Positions 24,151 to 34,488 are shown, counted from the stretch's first letter. The stretch is 64,000 nucleotides of DNA from an uncultured Mycoplasmatota bacterium (GCA_913062645.1 CAJXVW010000001.1:1178001-1242000); one strand, 5' to 3'. A program made the numbers and translations. Notes: a model not told the origin generated them from the sequence alone.

Positions 24151-24750
24151 ATGGAAACCAACATCAAAGTGCCGAAAACACGCAATGGGAAAGCGACCTT
24201 CCAATTGATTGTCGATACGACGATCGATCTCTTCTACAAGCAAGGATATTTCAACACGAAAATCACCGACATCACCAATGCCGCCGGCATCGCGGCCGGA
24301 ACCTTCTACTTGTATTTTCCCAACAAGCTATCCTTATACAAATACATCCTGATGGAGTTTCAACACGACATCCGCAAACAGATCGCGGTTCAGGTGGCGA
24401 CCGTGGAGGGACGTTTCAACAAAGAACGCATCGGCATCAAGACCTTCGTTCATTACGCCCTCCAGAACCCTCACGCCTACAACATCATCTGGGAGTCGCT
24501 CTACATCGACAAGCAACTCTTCATCGACTATTACGACGGCTTTGCGAAACGGTACGAGCGCGGCCTGAAACAATCGATCATCGATGGCGAAATGCACGAC
24601 GTCGACACGGAACTGGTATCCTACATCCTGATGGGCGTTGCCAACTTCGTCGGTCTCAAGATTCTACTTGATCTGGGTCATCACAACGAAGATCCGGACG
24701 CCATTGTCGATCAAGTGATGGAGATCATCAAAACCGGCATCTTCAAATGA
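24151..24750 (+). CDS. TetR-family regulator, FadR-like
   Basis: A 199-residue TetR regulator. The N-terminal helix-turn-helix (near residues 30-55) is TKITDITNAAGIAAGTFYLYFPNK, quoted in part: ITNAAGIAAGTFYLYFPNKL is the recognition region. The C-terminal ligand domain is rich in helices and closes with ILMGVANFVGLKILLD. The gene is divergent from the thiolase operon across two palindromes, which it presumably binds. Because those palindromes resemble FadR boxes and the operon encodes CoA enzymes, the likely inducer is an acyl-CoA, an inference. The start has AAAGGAG. A terminator lies between this gene and the convergent pheT. Confidence 0.88.
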   Translation: METNIKVPKTRNGKATFQLIVDTTIDLFYKQGYFNTKITDITNAAGIAAGTFYLYFPNKLSLYKYILMEFQHDIRKQIAVQVATVEGRFNKERIGIKTFVHYALQNPHAYNIIWESLYIDKQLFIDYYDGFAKRYERGLKQSIIDGEMHDVDTELVSYILMGVANFVGLKILLDLGHHNEDPDAIVDQVMEIIKTGIFK

Positions 24751-24775
24751 TATTGTTCCGCCATTCATCCAAATG

Positions 24776-24833
24776 AAAAGAACCCCGATAATCGTTGTCC
24801 AATGGATGGACATCGACTCTCATGGGTTCTTTT
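24776..24833. terminator. Terminator between tetR and pheT
   Basis: AAAAGAACCC and GGGTTCTTTT form the base of a long hairpin, with an inner TGTCC/GGACA stem. T-rich tails lie on both strands. It separates the convergent tetR and pheT genes. Confidence 0.75.
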
Positions 24834-24838
24834 TTGTG

Positions 24839-27196
24839 TTATCTCAGTTCGGCCTTGAAGGTCGCTTTGAGCGTTCCCAGAATCTCATTCACGCGCGTAT
24901 CCACATCTTTGGTTTCGAGCGTCTTCTTGGGATCGCTGAAGATCAGTTTGATGGCGATCGATTTCTTGTGTTCGCCCAGCGATTCTCCCCGATACACATC
25001 GAAGATCTCGCTTTGGATCAACATCCGCTTGCCAGCCTTGTTGACGGCGGCGAGCAGATCGCCGGCGAGCACGTCTTCATCGACGACGACGGCGATGTCG
25101 CGTTCGACATCGGGGAACTTGTTGATGTCCTTGACCTTCTTCTGCACGCGGCGCAGCTCGAAGAGCTTGCCGACGTTCAGTTCGAAGACGAACACGTCCT
25201 TCAGATCATGTTCCTTGGCGTACTCGGGATGGAGTTTGCCGAGGAAACCGACGCGACCCTGGCGACTGGTGATGAACGCACCTTGGCCGGGATGAAGGTT
25301 CTTGATCTCGGCCGGTTCGTAGGTCATGTGATCAAGATAGAGATTGTCCAGCAACGATTCGATCAGTCCCTTGACAAGATAGAAGTCGACGACTTCTTCT
25401 TTGCCGTTCCACAGGGTGGAGGACAGGGTGCCGGTGAGCGCACCGGCAAGGGTGATGGTCTCGTTTTGATCGTAGCGTTTGCCCACTTCGAAGATGGCGA
25501 GATCGCTCATCTTGCGGGCGGTGTTGTAGGTGAGCACGTCGACCATGCCGACAAGCGGCGAGAGCGTCAAGGTCGATTTGTCCTTGGTCATCGGCATCAA
25601 CACTTTCGTGTATTCCGCCGTGTCGAGACTGAAGTCCCGGGCGCGGTGTTCGGGGACCAGCGAATACGTGATGACTTCGGTCAAGCCAAGTCCGGTCATG
25701 ACATCGCGAAGATGCCGTTGGAATCGTTGGAACGCGGTGAGTCCGCCGACCGAAACGGTATCGGGAAGGGTCAGTGGCAACGTATCATAGCCGACGATGC
25801 GACCGATTTCCTCGATCACATCCTGGACACCTTCCATGTCCTGCCGACGCGTCGGCAGGAGGACGGTGAAAGTCTCCTCTTCCAGTTGATGTTCCAAGTG
25901 GAGACGACGCAGTACGTCACTCACTTCTTCGGCCGTCAGGTTGCTGCCGAGATAGCCGTTCAGATAGTCCAGTTTTAGTTCCACCGATGGCTCAGTATAG
26001 TCGATGTTGTCGACCTTGCTGACGCCTTTGTAGACCGTTCCTCCGGCATATTTCTGGAACAGTTCAGTGGCTCGCTCGAGGGCGAGGATCGTTCGCGCCG
26101 GATCGACCTTGCGTTCGAAACGCATCGACGCTTCGCTGCGCAGATCGAGGCGGCTCGAGGTCTTGCGGATGTTGATCGGATTGAAGACGGCGCTCTCGAG
26201 GAGAATCCGTTTGGTGTTGTCGTTGATTTCGGTCGAGAATCCACCCATTACGCCACCGAGCGCGACAGCTTCCTTGTCGTTGGTGATGACGATGTCGTCC
26301 TTGGTGAGTTTGCGCGTCTGCTCGTCGAGCGTCTGGATCGTTTCACCGTCCTTGGCCAAGCGGACGCTGATCGTGTCGCTGTCCAGGAGGTCGTAGTCAA
26401 ACGCATGGAGCGGTTGGCCGGTCTCCAAGAGGACGTAGTTGGTGATGTCGACGACGTTGTTGATCGGCCGCATGCCGGCGGCGATCAGCCGCGACTGCAT
26501 CCACCGTGGTGACGGTTTGATCTCAACGTCTTTCAAGACCCGCGCGTAGTAACTCATGCAGTGTTTTGTATCGAGGCGAATCGCGACCGGGCAGGGTTCG
26601 TCGATTTCCTGGATTTCAGGTTGTTTGAGATGGATCGGCAGATCCAAAATCGCCGCGGTGTCGTAGGCAACGCCCATGACACTCAAAAGATCGGCCCGGT
26701 TGGGGGTCAGATCGAGCGCCATCACTTGGTCGTTGAGGCGCAACACGTCTAGCGGGTCGTCGCCCGGTTCACAGTCTTCCGTGATGACATGGATGCCGTC
26801 GGCGTTGACGAACTTCTTGTCAAGCCCGAGTTCGGCGAGACTGCAGATCATGCCGTTCGATTCGACGCCGCGGATGTCCGCCTTCTTGATCTCGAAACCG
26901 CCCGGAAGAATCGCTCCGGGGAGACTGACGATGACCTTCTGGCCGGCGGCGACGTTCGGTGCGCCACAGACGATCTGAGACGTCTGGCCACCAACGTCGA
27001 CCTGACAAATCGACAGTTTGTCGGCGTCGGGATGACTGGTTTTTTCTTTGACGTACCCGACGACGAGCTTGCTGGCCTGAACCAGTTCGTAGGCGTCCTC
27101 GACTTCCGCCGAGTGCGTGTTGAACAGTTCGGCCAGATCCAATACGTTGATGTCGGTCTTGACGAACTCACGCAGGTGATTCATCGATACTTTCAT
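24839..27196 (-). CDS. pheT: Phenylalanyl-tRNA synthetase beta subunit
   Basis: A 785-residue beta subunit with the full domain order: tRNA-binding OB fold (near residues 40-150), B3/B4 editing domain (GMRPINNVVDITNYVLLETG near 245), B5, the catalytic-like core and the C-terminal FDX-ACB anticodon domain ending ILGTLKATFKAELR. It forms an alpha2-beta2 enzyme with PheS. The start ATG overlaps the stop of a hydrolase gene that separates it from pheS by 711 bases, an unusual arrangement. The unit is controlled by the T-box upstream of pheS. Confidence 0.97.
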   Translation of the reverse strand: MKVSMNHLREFVKTDINVLDLAELFNTHSAEVEDAYELVQASKLVVGYVKEKTSHPDADKLSICQVDVGGQTSQIVCGAPNVAAGQKVIVSLPGAILPGGFEIKKADIRGVESNGMICSLAELGLDKKFVNADGIHVITEDCEPGDDPLDVLRLNDQVMALDLTPNRADLLSVMGVAYDTAAILDLPIHLKQPEIQEIDEPCPVAIRLDTKHCMSYYARVLKDVEIKPSPRWMQSRLIAAGMRPINNVVDITNYVLLETGQPLHAFDYDLLDSDTISVRLAKDGETIQTLDEQTRKLTKDDIVITNDKEAVALGGVMGGFSTEINDNTKRILLESAVFNPINIRKTSSRLDLRSEASMRFERKVDPARTILALERATELFQKYAGGTVYKGVSKVDNIDYTEPSVELKLDYLNGYLGSNLTAEEVSDVLRRLHLEHQLEEETFTVLLPTRRQDMEGVQDVIEEIGRIVGYDTLPLTLPDTVSVGGLTAFQRFQRHLRDVMTGLGLTEVITYSLVPEHRARDFSLDTAEYTKVLMPMTKDKSTLTLSPLVGMVDVLTYNTARKMSDLAIFEVGKRYDQNETITLAGALTGTLSSTLWNGKEEVVDFYLVKGLIESLLDNLYLDHMTYEPAEIKNLHPGQGAFITSRQGRVGFLGKLHPEYAKEHDLKDVFVFELNVGKLFELRRVQKKVKDINKFPDVERDIAVVVDEDVLAGDLLAAVNKAGKRMLIQSEIFDVYRGESLGEHKKSIAIKLIFSDPKKTLETKDVDTRVNEILGTLKATFKAELR

Positions 27197-27903
27197 GATA
27201 ATTCCTCCTCGAGAAACGATTCGATGACGTCGATGACTTCATCGCGAACGTTGCGGTCGAAAAACAGGAAGTGACTGCTGTCGACCTGGTAGCGTCGGAA
27301 GACATCGTGCGCCATGTTCTTTTCGATTTGATCGATCGACTTCTTCTTGACGAGTTCGTCGTTGATCGTTTCGATGATGAGCGTCGGCTTGTCGATGTTC
27401 TTCAGGAATCGTTTCGTGTAATGCAGATAGACTTGCAGGTGCCAGACATGGATCTTCGGTACGCGGATGAAGCGCTTGATAAACTCCTTGTAGAAGACCT
27501 GTTGGACGCGGTTGAGATGTTTCGGCGTGGCGAGACTCTCGGTGAGTCCTTTCAGGAACTTGCGGTAGTTGGGATTCTTGACGATCGGGGCGATCAGGAC
27601 GAGTCTGTCGATCCTGTCGCTCTTGGCCGACAGGATCGCCGCCGTCGAGGCGCCGAGGCTGTAGCCGATGACGTAGACGTGATCCCAGACGTCCTCATTG
27701 ATCAGTTCTTCCAGCGAATCGATGAACTCGATGAAATCGCTGGTGGTTGACTTCGGGAAGTGGGTGCCGATGAAGGCGCCGGGCATGATGCCCGGATAAA
27801 ACACGAAATACTTGTCGTTGGCGGCCAGTTGTTTGTACAGCGCGCGCAGTTCACCGCCGTTGGTGCCCGCGCCGTTGAGTATCAGGACGAGATCTTTGTT
27901 CAT
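27193..27903 (-). CDS. Alpha/beta hydrolase between pheS and pheT
   Basis: A 236-residue alpha/beta hydrolase. The oxyanion segment is [11 protein letters not shown] near residue 7, the nucleophile Ser lies in [10 protein letters not shown] near 102, an acidic residue is in IETINDELV near 180 and the catalytic His is in VDSSHFLFF near 212. The substrate is unknown. It overlaps pheS at its start and pheT at its stop by four bases each (ATGA), so it is translationally coupled to both and placed under the Phe T-box. In most Bacillota pheS and pheT are adjacent. Confidence 0.85.
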   Translation of the reverse strand: MNKDLVLILNGAGTNGGELRALYKQLAANDKYFVFYPGIMPGAFIGTHFPKSTTSDFIEFIDSLEELINEDVWDHVYVIGYSLGASTAAILSAKSDRIDRLVLIAPIVKNPNYRKFLKGLTESLATPKHLNRVQQVFYKEFIKRFIRVPKIHVWHLQVYLHYTKRFLKNIDKPTLIIETINDELVKKKSIDQIEKNMAHDVFRRYQVDSSHFLFFDRNVRDEVIDVIESFLEEELS

Positions 27904-28943
27904 CGTTTTCTGAACTGCCTGTTGAAGCGCATGTCGTTGGTGTAGAAGTCCCGAATGTCGTTGATGCCGTATTTCAACATGGCCAGTCGCTCGACACCGA
28001 TGCCGAACGCGAAGCCGCGGTATTTGGTGGAATCGTAACCGGACGCCTCGAGCACATTGTTGTGCACCATGCCGGCGCCGAGAATCTCGATCCAGCCGGT
28101 GCCCTTGCAGATGTTGCAGCCACTGCCGTTGCAGTTGTGGCAGCTGACGTCGACTTCGACGGAGGGTTCGGTGAACGGGAAGAAACTCGGACGGAGCCGG
28201 ATGTCGCGGCCCTCGCCGAACACTTGATTGGCGATGGCGAGCAACGTCCCTTTCAGATCGGCCATGCTCGTCGTCTCGTCGACGACCAGCCCTTCGATCT
28301 GCATGAACTGATGACTGTGCGTCGCATCGTCGTCATCGCGACGGTACACCTTGCCCGGGCAGATGATCTTGATCGGTTTGTTGCCACCGTTTGCAAGCAT
28401 CGTCCGGACCTGGACGGGACTGGTGTGCGTCCGCAGCAAGGTATCTTCGGTAATGTAGAACGTATCCTGCATGTCGCGGGCCGGATGGTCCTTGGGCAGA
28501 TTCAGTTTTTCAAAGTTGTTCTCGTCGGTCTCGACTTCCGGACCTTCCATCACCTGGTAGCCCATGCCGATCAGGAGATCCTCGATTTCCTCGACGATCT
28601 GGGTCATGATGTGGCGGGTGCCGACGGTGAATTGTTTACCGGGCAGGGTAACGTCAATCCGCTCCTTGGCGAGTTTGGCGTCGATGATCGCCTGTTCGAT
28701 CGCGTGACGAGTCTCCTCGACCTTGCCGCTGACGAACTGCTTGACGTCGTTGACGGCTTTGCCGAAGGCCGGTTTCTCGGCATCGGGGATGTCCTTCATC
28801 AGGCGCATCAGCCCGTTCAGGGTTCCTTTCCTGCCCAGATATTTGGCTTTGACGTCGGCCAGTTCGACCAGCGTCGTGACGCCGGCGACGGCCTTGGTCG
28901 CCTCTTGTTTCACTTGTTCCAGTTGTTGTTTGACATCCATCAT
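27900..28943 (-). CDS. pheS: Phenylalanyl-tRNA synthetase alpha subunit
   Basis: A 347-residue alpha subunit. The N-terminal coiled coil (residues 1-90) binds tRNA. The class II core contains motif 2 ([20 protein letters not shown] near residue 190), [11 protein letters not shown]-like ([12 protein letters not shown] here) and motif 3 ([18 protein letters not shown] near 314). A C-x-x-C-rich insert ([17 protein letters not shown] near 262) is a zinc-type element present in a subset of the family. GGAGTGATCC precedes the first of two ATG codons. It is the first gene of the unit controlled by the T-box. Confidence 0.97.
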   Translation of the reverse strand: MMDVKQQLEQVKQEATKAVAGVTTLVELADVKAKYLGRKGTLNGLMRLMKDIPDAEKPAFGKAVNDVKQFVSGKVEETRHAIEQAIIDAKLAKERIDVTLPGKQFTVGTRHIMTQIVEEIEDLLIGMGYQVMEGPEVETDENNFEKLNLPKDHPARDMQDTFYITEDTLLRTHTSPVQVRTMLANGGNKPIKIICPGKVYRRDDDDATHSHQFMQIEGLVVDETTSMADLKGTLLAIANQVFGEGRDIRLRPSFFPFTEPSVEVDVSCHNCNGSGCNICKGTGWIEILGAGMVHNNVLEASGYDSTKYRGFAFGIGVERLAMLKYGINDIRDFYTNDMRFNRQFRKR

Positions 28944-28961
28944 GGATCACTCCTTTGGTAT

Positions 28962-29187
28962 AAAAAAAGCCCGTCCGAAACAAGGACGAACTGTCACATC
29001 CGCGGTACCACCTTCGTTCCCGGCCAACACCGGGCACTCGATCTCCGTTAACGCCGGAATACGGATGGGATTGGCATCTCTCGACGGATGAATTCCACGC
29101 CGCAGGGTTCAGGTGCTTTCAGCCGAGGCACCACTCTCTTGGGAACCACGCGTATGTGCGCGTACTATGTCCGTGTCATCGATTTCG
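28962..29187 (-). ncRNA. T-box leader of pheS, phenylalanine-specific
   Basis: The minus strand contains the T-box core AAGGTGGTACCGCG (29001-29014), whose UGGU would pair with the ACCA end of uncharged tRNA. The specifier is UUC, in GGAATTCATCC on the 3' side of stem I, which fits Phe. The intrinsic terminator has GCCCGTCC (28969-28976) and GGACGAAC (28984-28991) and a seven-base T-run. Uncharged tRNA-Phe should favour the antiterminator and raise expression of pheS, the hydrolase and pheT. This accounts for the 313-base gap before pheS. Confidence 0.95.
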
Positions 29188-29193
29188 ACTATC

Positions 29194-29222
29194 ATTATAC
29201 AACCCCTTTGCGGAATATTCAA
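29194..29222 (-). promoter_or_regulatory. Promoter of the pheS T-box transcript
   Basis: On the minus strand TTGAAT (29217-29222), a 17-base spacer, then TATAAT (29194-29199). It places the transcript start near 29187, just before stem I of the T-box. Confidence 0.85.
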
Positions 29223-29234
29223 CCAATAAACGAA

Positions 29235-29258
29235 AAAAAGCCCGAAATCGGGCTTTTT
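29235..29258 (-). terminator. Intrinsic terminator of the Bax-inhibitor-like gene
   Basis: AAAAAGCCCGA and TCGGGCTTTTT pair closely, with T-runs on both strands. It touches the stop codon of the gene that ends at 29257. Confidence 0.88.
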
Positions 29259-30000
29259 ATCGTCTGCGGTTGGCGAGAATCGCGAACAGCCGGAGTAGTT
29301 CGATGTAGATCCAGACGATCGTCACGACGAGTCCGAGCGAGAGCGCCCATTCCAGTTCCTTGGGAGCGCCGCCGTCGACGTAGTTGGTGATCGTGTCGAA
29401 ATCAATCAGTAGGAAGAGACTCGAGACGATGACGCTGATCACGACGATCGCGACGTAGAAGTCGTAGAACGATTCCCAAGCCACGCCGGTGATGGCGAGC
29501 ACGAACAGGATCAGTCCGCTGAAGAGGAGTCCGATCAACATCGAAAACATCAGTCGTCGGAAGAAGGGACCGACGCGGATGATGCCGGTCGAGTACAGGA
29601 ACAGCATGCCGGCGAGTACGCCGAATGTGCCGAGCAGGGCCATCTGGACGATTTCACCACCGAACTGGTAGGCGAAGAAGGTACTGATGAGACCCAGGAA
29701 CAAGCCTTCGGCGATCGCGTAGATGATGGTCGTGAAGATCGCGATCTCGGGACGGCGATGGGTGATGATGACGGCGATGATCGCCACGATCGGGGCGACA
29801 ATGAGGCCGGTGATGATCATGCCCATCGACTGACTGAAGCTGAAGGTGTAGGACGAATACAGCGCAATCACGGCGATGATGCCGAGCAGGACGCCGGTCT
29901 TCGTTGCGACGCCGGCGTAGGTTGCGCTCATGCTGTCGTCGTAGCCGTATGCGTCTTGTTCGATGAAGCGAAGCGCAGGATTCTTACCACGAATTCTCAT
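29257..30000 (-). CDS. Bax inhibitor-1/YccA-like membrane protein
   Basis: A 247-residue polytopic protein with about seven membrane segments, typical of the bacterial BI-1/YccA group. The N-terminus (RFIEQDAYGYDD) is soluble, and the stretch LLIDFDTITNYVDGGAPKE near residue 200 is the conserved acidic/hydrophilic loop of the YetJ-like branch. Relatives are pH-sensitive calcium-leak channels; a role here is inferred. It is placed 12 bases after polC and so probably shares its transcript, with its own terminator at the end. The start has GGAGGTCATC. Confidence 0.85.
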   Translation of the reverse strand: MRIRGKNPALRFIEQDAYGYDDSMSATYAGVATKTGVLLGIIAVIALYSSYTFSFSQSMGMIITGLIVAPIVAIIAVIITHRRPEIAIFTTIIYAIAEGLFLGLISTFFAYQFGGEIVQMALLGTFGVLAGMLFLYSTGIIRVGPFFRRLMFSMLIGLLFSGLILFVLAITGVAWESFYDFYVAIVVISVIVSSLFLLIDFDTITNYVDGGAPKELEWALSLGLVVTIVWIYIELLRLFAILANRRR

Positions 30001-30012
30001 AAAGATGACCTC

Positions 30013-33000
30013 CTAAAATTCAAATAGATTCATTTGGGCGTTGTCGGGGATGCCCTCGAACACGTCGAGCATCTCCAGTTTGTTGAACAGTGTTTTCGAC
30101 AGGGCGGTCCGTTCCTTGATGTCGTCTTTGGACTTGAACGGGGCTTCGTCCCTGGCGTTGATGATCGATTCGGCGACCTTCAGACCAAGACCGTCCAGGG
30201 TCACGAACGGCATGATCAGACTATTGCCGTCGTCATCGATGAGGAAATCGCGAGCGGCCGATTTCTCGATGTCGATGTTCTTGAAGCGGAAGCCGCGGAG
30301 CACCATTTCGAGGGCCACCTCGAGAACGGTGTAGAGGCGGCGGTCGGTATCGGTCGCGCGGTTGCCTTTGGCGTCGATTTCATTCATCTTCTTGCGGATC
30401 TCGTATTCGCCGCCCTTGAAGGCGTAGATGTCGAAGTCGCTGGCGCGTTTGGAGAAGTAGGCGCTGTAGAACAGAATCGGACGATAATACTTGAACCATG
30501 CGATGCGCAGGGCCATGATGACGTAGGCCGTCGCATGCGCTTTGGGGAACATGTACTTGATTTTGCCGCAACTCCAGATGTACCAGTCGGGAATCTTGTG
30601 TTCCTTCATGATCAGTTTGTAGCCGTCCCACTTGTCGGGTTGGCTGGGAGCGCGGCCACGGCGAATGAACTCACTGATTTCGAAGGCGATGTCCTCGGCC
30701 ATGCCGGCCTGGATCAGATACACCATGATGTCGTCGCGACAGCCGATGACCTGATTGAAGGGAATCTTGCCGTACATCGTCTCGCCGGTGACGAGGTCCT
30801 TAACGTTGTTGAGCCAGACGTCGGTGCCGTGTGACAAGCCGGAGATCTTGACGATGTCGGCGAAGGTTTTCGGTCGGGTGTCCTTCAGCATGTCACGAAC
30901 GAAGCTGGTGCCCATTTCGGGAACCCCGAAACTGGCGACTTCGCTGTTGATGTCTTCGGGTTTGAGGCCGATCGCGTCGGTCGAGTTGAGCATCCCGTAG
31001 ACCTTGGTGTCGTCGAGCGGGATTTCGGTCGCGTCGGCGAACGGAAAATCGATCGGGTGCTGTTTGACATAATCCATCAGGAACCGGATCATCGTCGGGT
31101 CGTCGTGACCGAGCACGTCGAGTTTGAACAGATTGTCTTCGAAGCTGTGGTAATCGAAGTGTGTCGTGCGCCAGTTCGATTCGATGTCGTCGGCCGGATA
31201 CTGGACGGGCGTGACGTCGGTGATTTCCTTGTACTGGGGTACGACGACAATCCCACCGGGGTGTTGACCAGTTGATCGTTTGACACCGGTGATGCAGCTT
31301 GCGGTGCGTTCGATTTCGGCGTTGCGCATGGTGATGTTTTTCTTCTCGAGGTACCCTTTGACGTAGCCGAACGCGGTGCGGTCGGCGACCGTCGAGATGG
31401 TGCCGGCGCGGAACGTGCGGTCGACGCCAAAGATCTTGCGGATGTATTCGTGAACGATCGGCTGATAGTCGCCGGAGAAGTTGAGATCGATGTCGGGAAC
31501 CTTGTCCCCTTTGAATCCGAGGAACGTTTCAAAGGGAATCGAATGGCCGTCCTTGTGCATCTCGGTATCGCACTTGGGACAGCGTTGTTTGGGCAGGTCA
31601 AAGCCCGTTTCGTGGCGGTCGAGGATTGTTTGCAGTTTTTCCTCGTCGTCGCGGATACCGTATTTGATCTTCTCTTCCTTGGTCATCTTGAAACTTGAAA
31701 AATGACACTTGGGACAGACGTAGTGCGGCGGCAACGGATTGACTTCGGTGATGTTCATCAGCGTTGCGACGAGCGAGCTGCCGACGGATCCGCGGGAACC
31801 GACCAAATACCCTTCGTCGAGTGATTTCTTGACGAGCAGATGCGAGATATAATAGACCGTCGAGAACTTGTTCTCGGTGATCGATTTGATTTCCTTGTGG
31901 ATTCGTTCTTCCACGATCGGGGGCAGTTCGCGACCGTACAGTTCCTTCGATTTATTATTGACCATCTGGACCAGTTTGTTCTCGATCGAGGGAATTCCAT
32001 CGAGCGCCATGAAGTCATCGGTCGGGGCATACAAAATCGGTGTGAACGCCTGCACGAACTCGATCGAGTCGGCGATTTTCTGTGGTCCGTGCACAACGAG
32101 TTGCATTCGCGTTGGTTCATCGTAAAACGAGAACTCATCCAACATTTCCTTGGTGGTTCGGAAGTATTGCGAGGGGATGTCATCGTAGCGGGACAAGGGA
32201 TGCAGTCCGCCACCGACGACCGGCGTCTGAACGTAGATGTCACGGTACTTGGCATCGCTTTGAATCAGGTGGTACACATCACCGCTGGCGATGACCGGGA
32301 TGTCGAGTTCCTGGCCGATCTTGAGAATCTTGTCGTAGGTGGTCTTGATGTGTTCCAGCGCGTTGTCCATGTCGGATTCGAGATACTGGAAATCCGACAG
32401 GGGCTGGAGTTCGAGATAGTCGTAGTACGCTGCTGCCGCTTTGGTTTCTTCATAATCCTTGTTGAGGGCGGTTTCAAAGAATGCACTGTTCATGCAGCCA
32501 CTGCCGACGAGCAATCCTTCGCGGTGCTTGTCGAGCACGCTCTTGAGCAGTCGCGCGTCTTTGTAGTAATGCGTCGTATTGGCGTCGCTGACGATTTCGT
32601 AGAGGTTCTTCAACCCCGTTTGGTTCTTGACGAGCAGATTGATATTCTTGGTGATCGCGTGACGATAACTGTCGGATTTCTCACTGAGCATGTTGATGGC
32701 GTTGATGTTGGTGATACCGCTTTGGCGGATCTTGCGCAGCATGTGCAGCAGCACTTCCGCCGTCGCCTCGGTGTCGTAGGTGGCGCGGTGGTGCTGAACG
32801 AGATCGACCTTGAAGTGTTTGGCGACGGCCTTAAGGTTGAACCGTTTCAAGTCATCGCCGTAGACACTGCGGGCGATTGCCAGGGTATCGATGGTCGTCA
32901 TGGGACCGTCATAGAGGTCGTAGTCTTTTAAGGTTTTGTAGATGAAGCCCATGTCGAAATGCGCGTTGTGGGCGACCATGATCGTGTCCTGGAAGAACTG

Positions 33001-34455
33001 CTTGAAATCGATGATGACCGCGTCGATCGTCGGTGCCTGATTGACATCTGAATTCTTGATGCCCGTCAGCTTCGTCGTCAACATCGACAACGGCTGAAGC
33101 GGATTGACGAATGTATTGAAGCGATCGACGATCTGATTGTTTTTCATCTTGATCGCGCTGATTTCGATGATCTTGTCGAAATTGACGGAGAGTCCGGTCG
33201 TTTCGATGTCGAAGATCGTGTAGGTCGCATCCTTCAGTTTGAGATCAATCGGATGCTTGACGATTTCAAGATCACGTTCGTCGACGAACGTGAACTCGCA
33301 ACCGTATATCGGCTTGATTGACTTGTCCTTGGTCGCCTTGTAGAAATCGGGGAACGCCTGGACGTTGCCGTGATCGGTGCAGGCGATGGCGTCGTGTCCC
33401 CACCGTTTGGCGGTGGCGACGTAATCGTCGATCGACGTGATCCCGTCCAGCGTCGACATCTTCGTGTGGAGGTGCAGTTCGACGCGCTTGTCCGGTTCCA
33501 GATCATGGCGAGGATCGGCGGCCTTGATGTAGTTGGTGCGTTGGAAAATGACGGCCGTGACAACGATGTCGTCGGAGAAGTTGTCGTAGGCGGCGTTGCC
33601 TTTGACCTTCGCCAGCATGCCGACTTGGATGCCGTCCATGTAGGCTTGTTCATTGGGATTCTTGACGAACTTCTTGACGTAGATGCTGTCGTCCTCGTCG
33701 CTGACGATCATCGTGTACAGGTGGGTGCCGGTACTGAGCAGGCGGTATTCGTATTTGGTGATCTGACCTTCGAACGTGAACAACGTCGAGTTGTTCATGC
33801 TGCGGTATTCGATCAGTTCGACTTCGGTTTTGGGGATGTCGGAAATCTTGTCCTTAATCTGGCGGATGACGTTGTTTTCAAAGCTGATGAACTTGGGCTC
33901 CTCAGTGCCGTTGCCGGTCCGTTGCAGCACGTCGTTGGCAAAGGTCCGTTCTTCTTCGCGCATGCGGTCCTTGATCGTCGGCGATTCCTGACAGATGCGG
34001 GTGGCGAGCATGACGTCGAAGCCCATCTCGAGGAGTGCGCTCTTGACGTCGTACAGCATCGATGTGACGAACGTGCCATCCTTGGGGCAAACGACCTCGA
34101 TGCGGTTATTGGTCTGTTCGATGTCAAAATCGATGATCGCGTTGAAGCGCGGTTTCGACTGCGCCAGTTTGCGCAGGACGTAATTGTAATACTCAGGCAG
34201 TAACGCGAAGTCGTTGTGCTTGTAGGTGACGACGAGTTCGGCGCTCTGAATCGAGGCGATGTTGTCGGGCAAACGGACGACGGCGTCGTGGAACGTTTCG
34301 AACGCTTCGATCGACAGCGGATGGTCGAAGGCCACTTTAAACAGCCAACCGTGATTGACACTGTCGGCTTCGATTTCGATCAGGTCACCGTTGTACACGT
34401 CGGCCTTATCGTGCAGATTCAATTGTTTGAGGAGATTCAAAAAGTTGTCGTTCAT
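30013..34455 (-). CDS. polC: DNA polymerase III alpha subunit, PolC type
   Basis: A 1480-residue replicative polymerase. From the N-terminus: an OB-fold region, a PHP domain (ELHLHTKMSTLDG near residue 325), an inserted DEDDh proofreading exonuclease (FDIETTGLSVNFDKIIE near 415), a Cys-rich zinc element (CPKCHFSSFK and RCPKCDTEMH, near 940-990), and the C-family core with PDIDLNFSGDYQ near 1005. The exonuclease inside PHP is diagnostic of PolC. The frame opens with GTG at 34464, but that GTG is part of the GGAGTG ribosome site, so I chose the ATG at 34455. Confidence 0.98.
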   Translation of the reverse strand: MNDNFLNLLKQLNLHDKADVYNGDLIEIEADSVNHGWLFKVAFDHPLSIEAFETFHDAVVRLPDNIASIQSAELVVTYKHNDFALLPEYYNYVLRKLAQSKPRFNAIIDFDIEQTNNRIEVVCPKDGTFVTSMLYDVKSALLEMGFDVMLATRICQESPTIKDRMREEERTFANDVLQRTGNGTEEPKFISFENNVIRQIKDKISDIPKTEVELIEYRSMNNSTLFTFEGQITKYEYRLLSTGTHLYTMIVSDEDDSIYVKKFVKNPNEQAYMDGIQVGMLAKVKGNAAYDNFSDDIVVTAVIFQRTNYIKAADPRHDLEPDKRVELHLHTKMSTLDGITSIDDYVATAKRWGHDAIACTDHGNVQAFPDFYKATKDKSIKPIYGCEFTFVDERDLEIVKHPIDLKLKDATYTIFDIETTGLSVNFDKIIEISAIKMKNNQIVDRFNTFVNPLQPLSMLTTKLTGIKNSDVNQAPTIDAVIIDFKQFFQDTIMVAHNAHFDMGFIYKTLKDYDLYDGPMTTIDTLAIARSVYGDDLKRFNLKAVAKHFKVDLVQHHRATYDTEATAEVLLHMLRKIRQSGITNINAINMLSEKSDSYRHAITKNINLLVKNQTGLKNLYEIVSDANTTHYYKDARLLKSVLDKHREGLLVGSGCMNSAFFETALNKDYEETKAAAAYYDYLELQPLSDFQYLESDMDNALEHIKTTYDKILKIGQELDIPVIASGDVYHLIQSDAKYRDIYVQTPVVGGGLHPLSRYDDIPSQYFRTTKEMLDEFSFYDEPTRMQLVVHGPQKIADSIEFVQAFTPILYAPTDDFMALDGIPSIENKLVQMVNNKSKELYGRELPPIVEERIHKEIKSITENKFSTVYYISHLLVKKSLDEGYLVGSRGSVGSSLVATLMNITEVNPLPPHYVCPKCHFSSFKMTKEEKIKYGIRDDEEKLQTILDRHETGFDLPKQRCPKCDTEMHKDGHSIPFETFLGFKGDKVPDIDLNFSGDYQPIVHEYIRKIFGVDRTFRAGTISTVADRTAFGYVKGYLEKKNITMRNAEIERTASCITGVKRSTGQHPGGIVVVPQYKEITDVTPVQYPADDIESNWRTTHFDYHSFEDNLFKLDVLGHDDPTMIRFLMDYVKQHPIDFPFADATEIPLDDTKVYGMLNSTDAIGLKPEDINSEVASFGVPEMGTSFVRDMLKDTRPKTFADIVKISGLSHGTDVWLNNVKDLVTGETMYGKIPFNQVIGCRDDIMVYLIQAGMAEDIAFEISEFIRRGRAPSQPDKWDGYKLIMKEHKIPDWYIWSCGKIKYMFPKAHATAYVIMALRIAWFKYYRPILFYSAYFSKRASDFDIYAFKGGEYEIRKKMNEIDAKGNRATDTDRRLYTVLEVALEMVLRGFRFKNIDIEKSAARDFLIDDDGNSLIMPFVTLDGLGLKVAESIINARDEAPFKSKDDIKERTALSKTLFNKLEMLDVFEGIPDNAQMNLFEF

Positions 34456-34488
34456 GATGGTCACTCCACTACAAAATTACCATAGATA

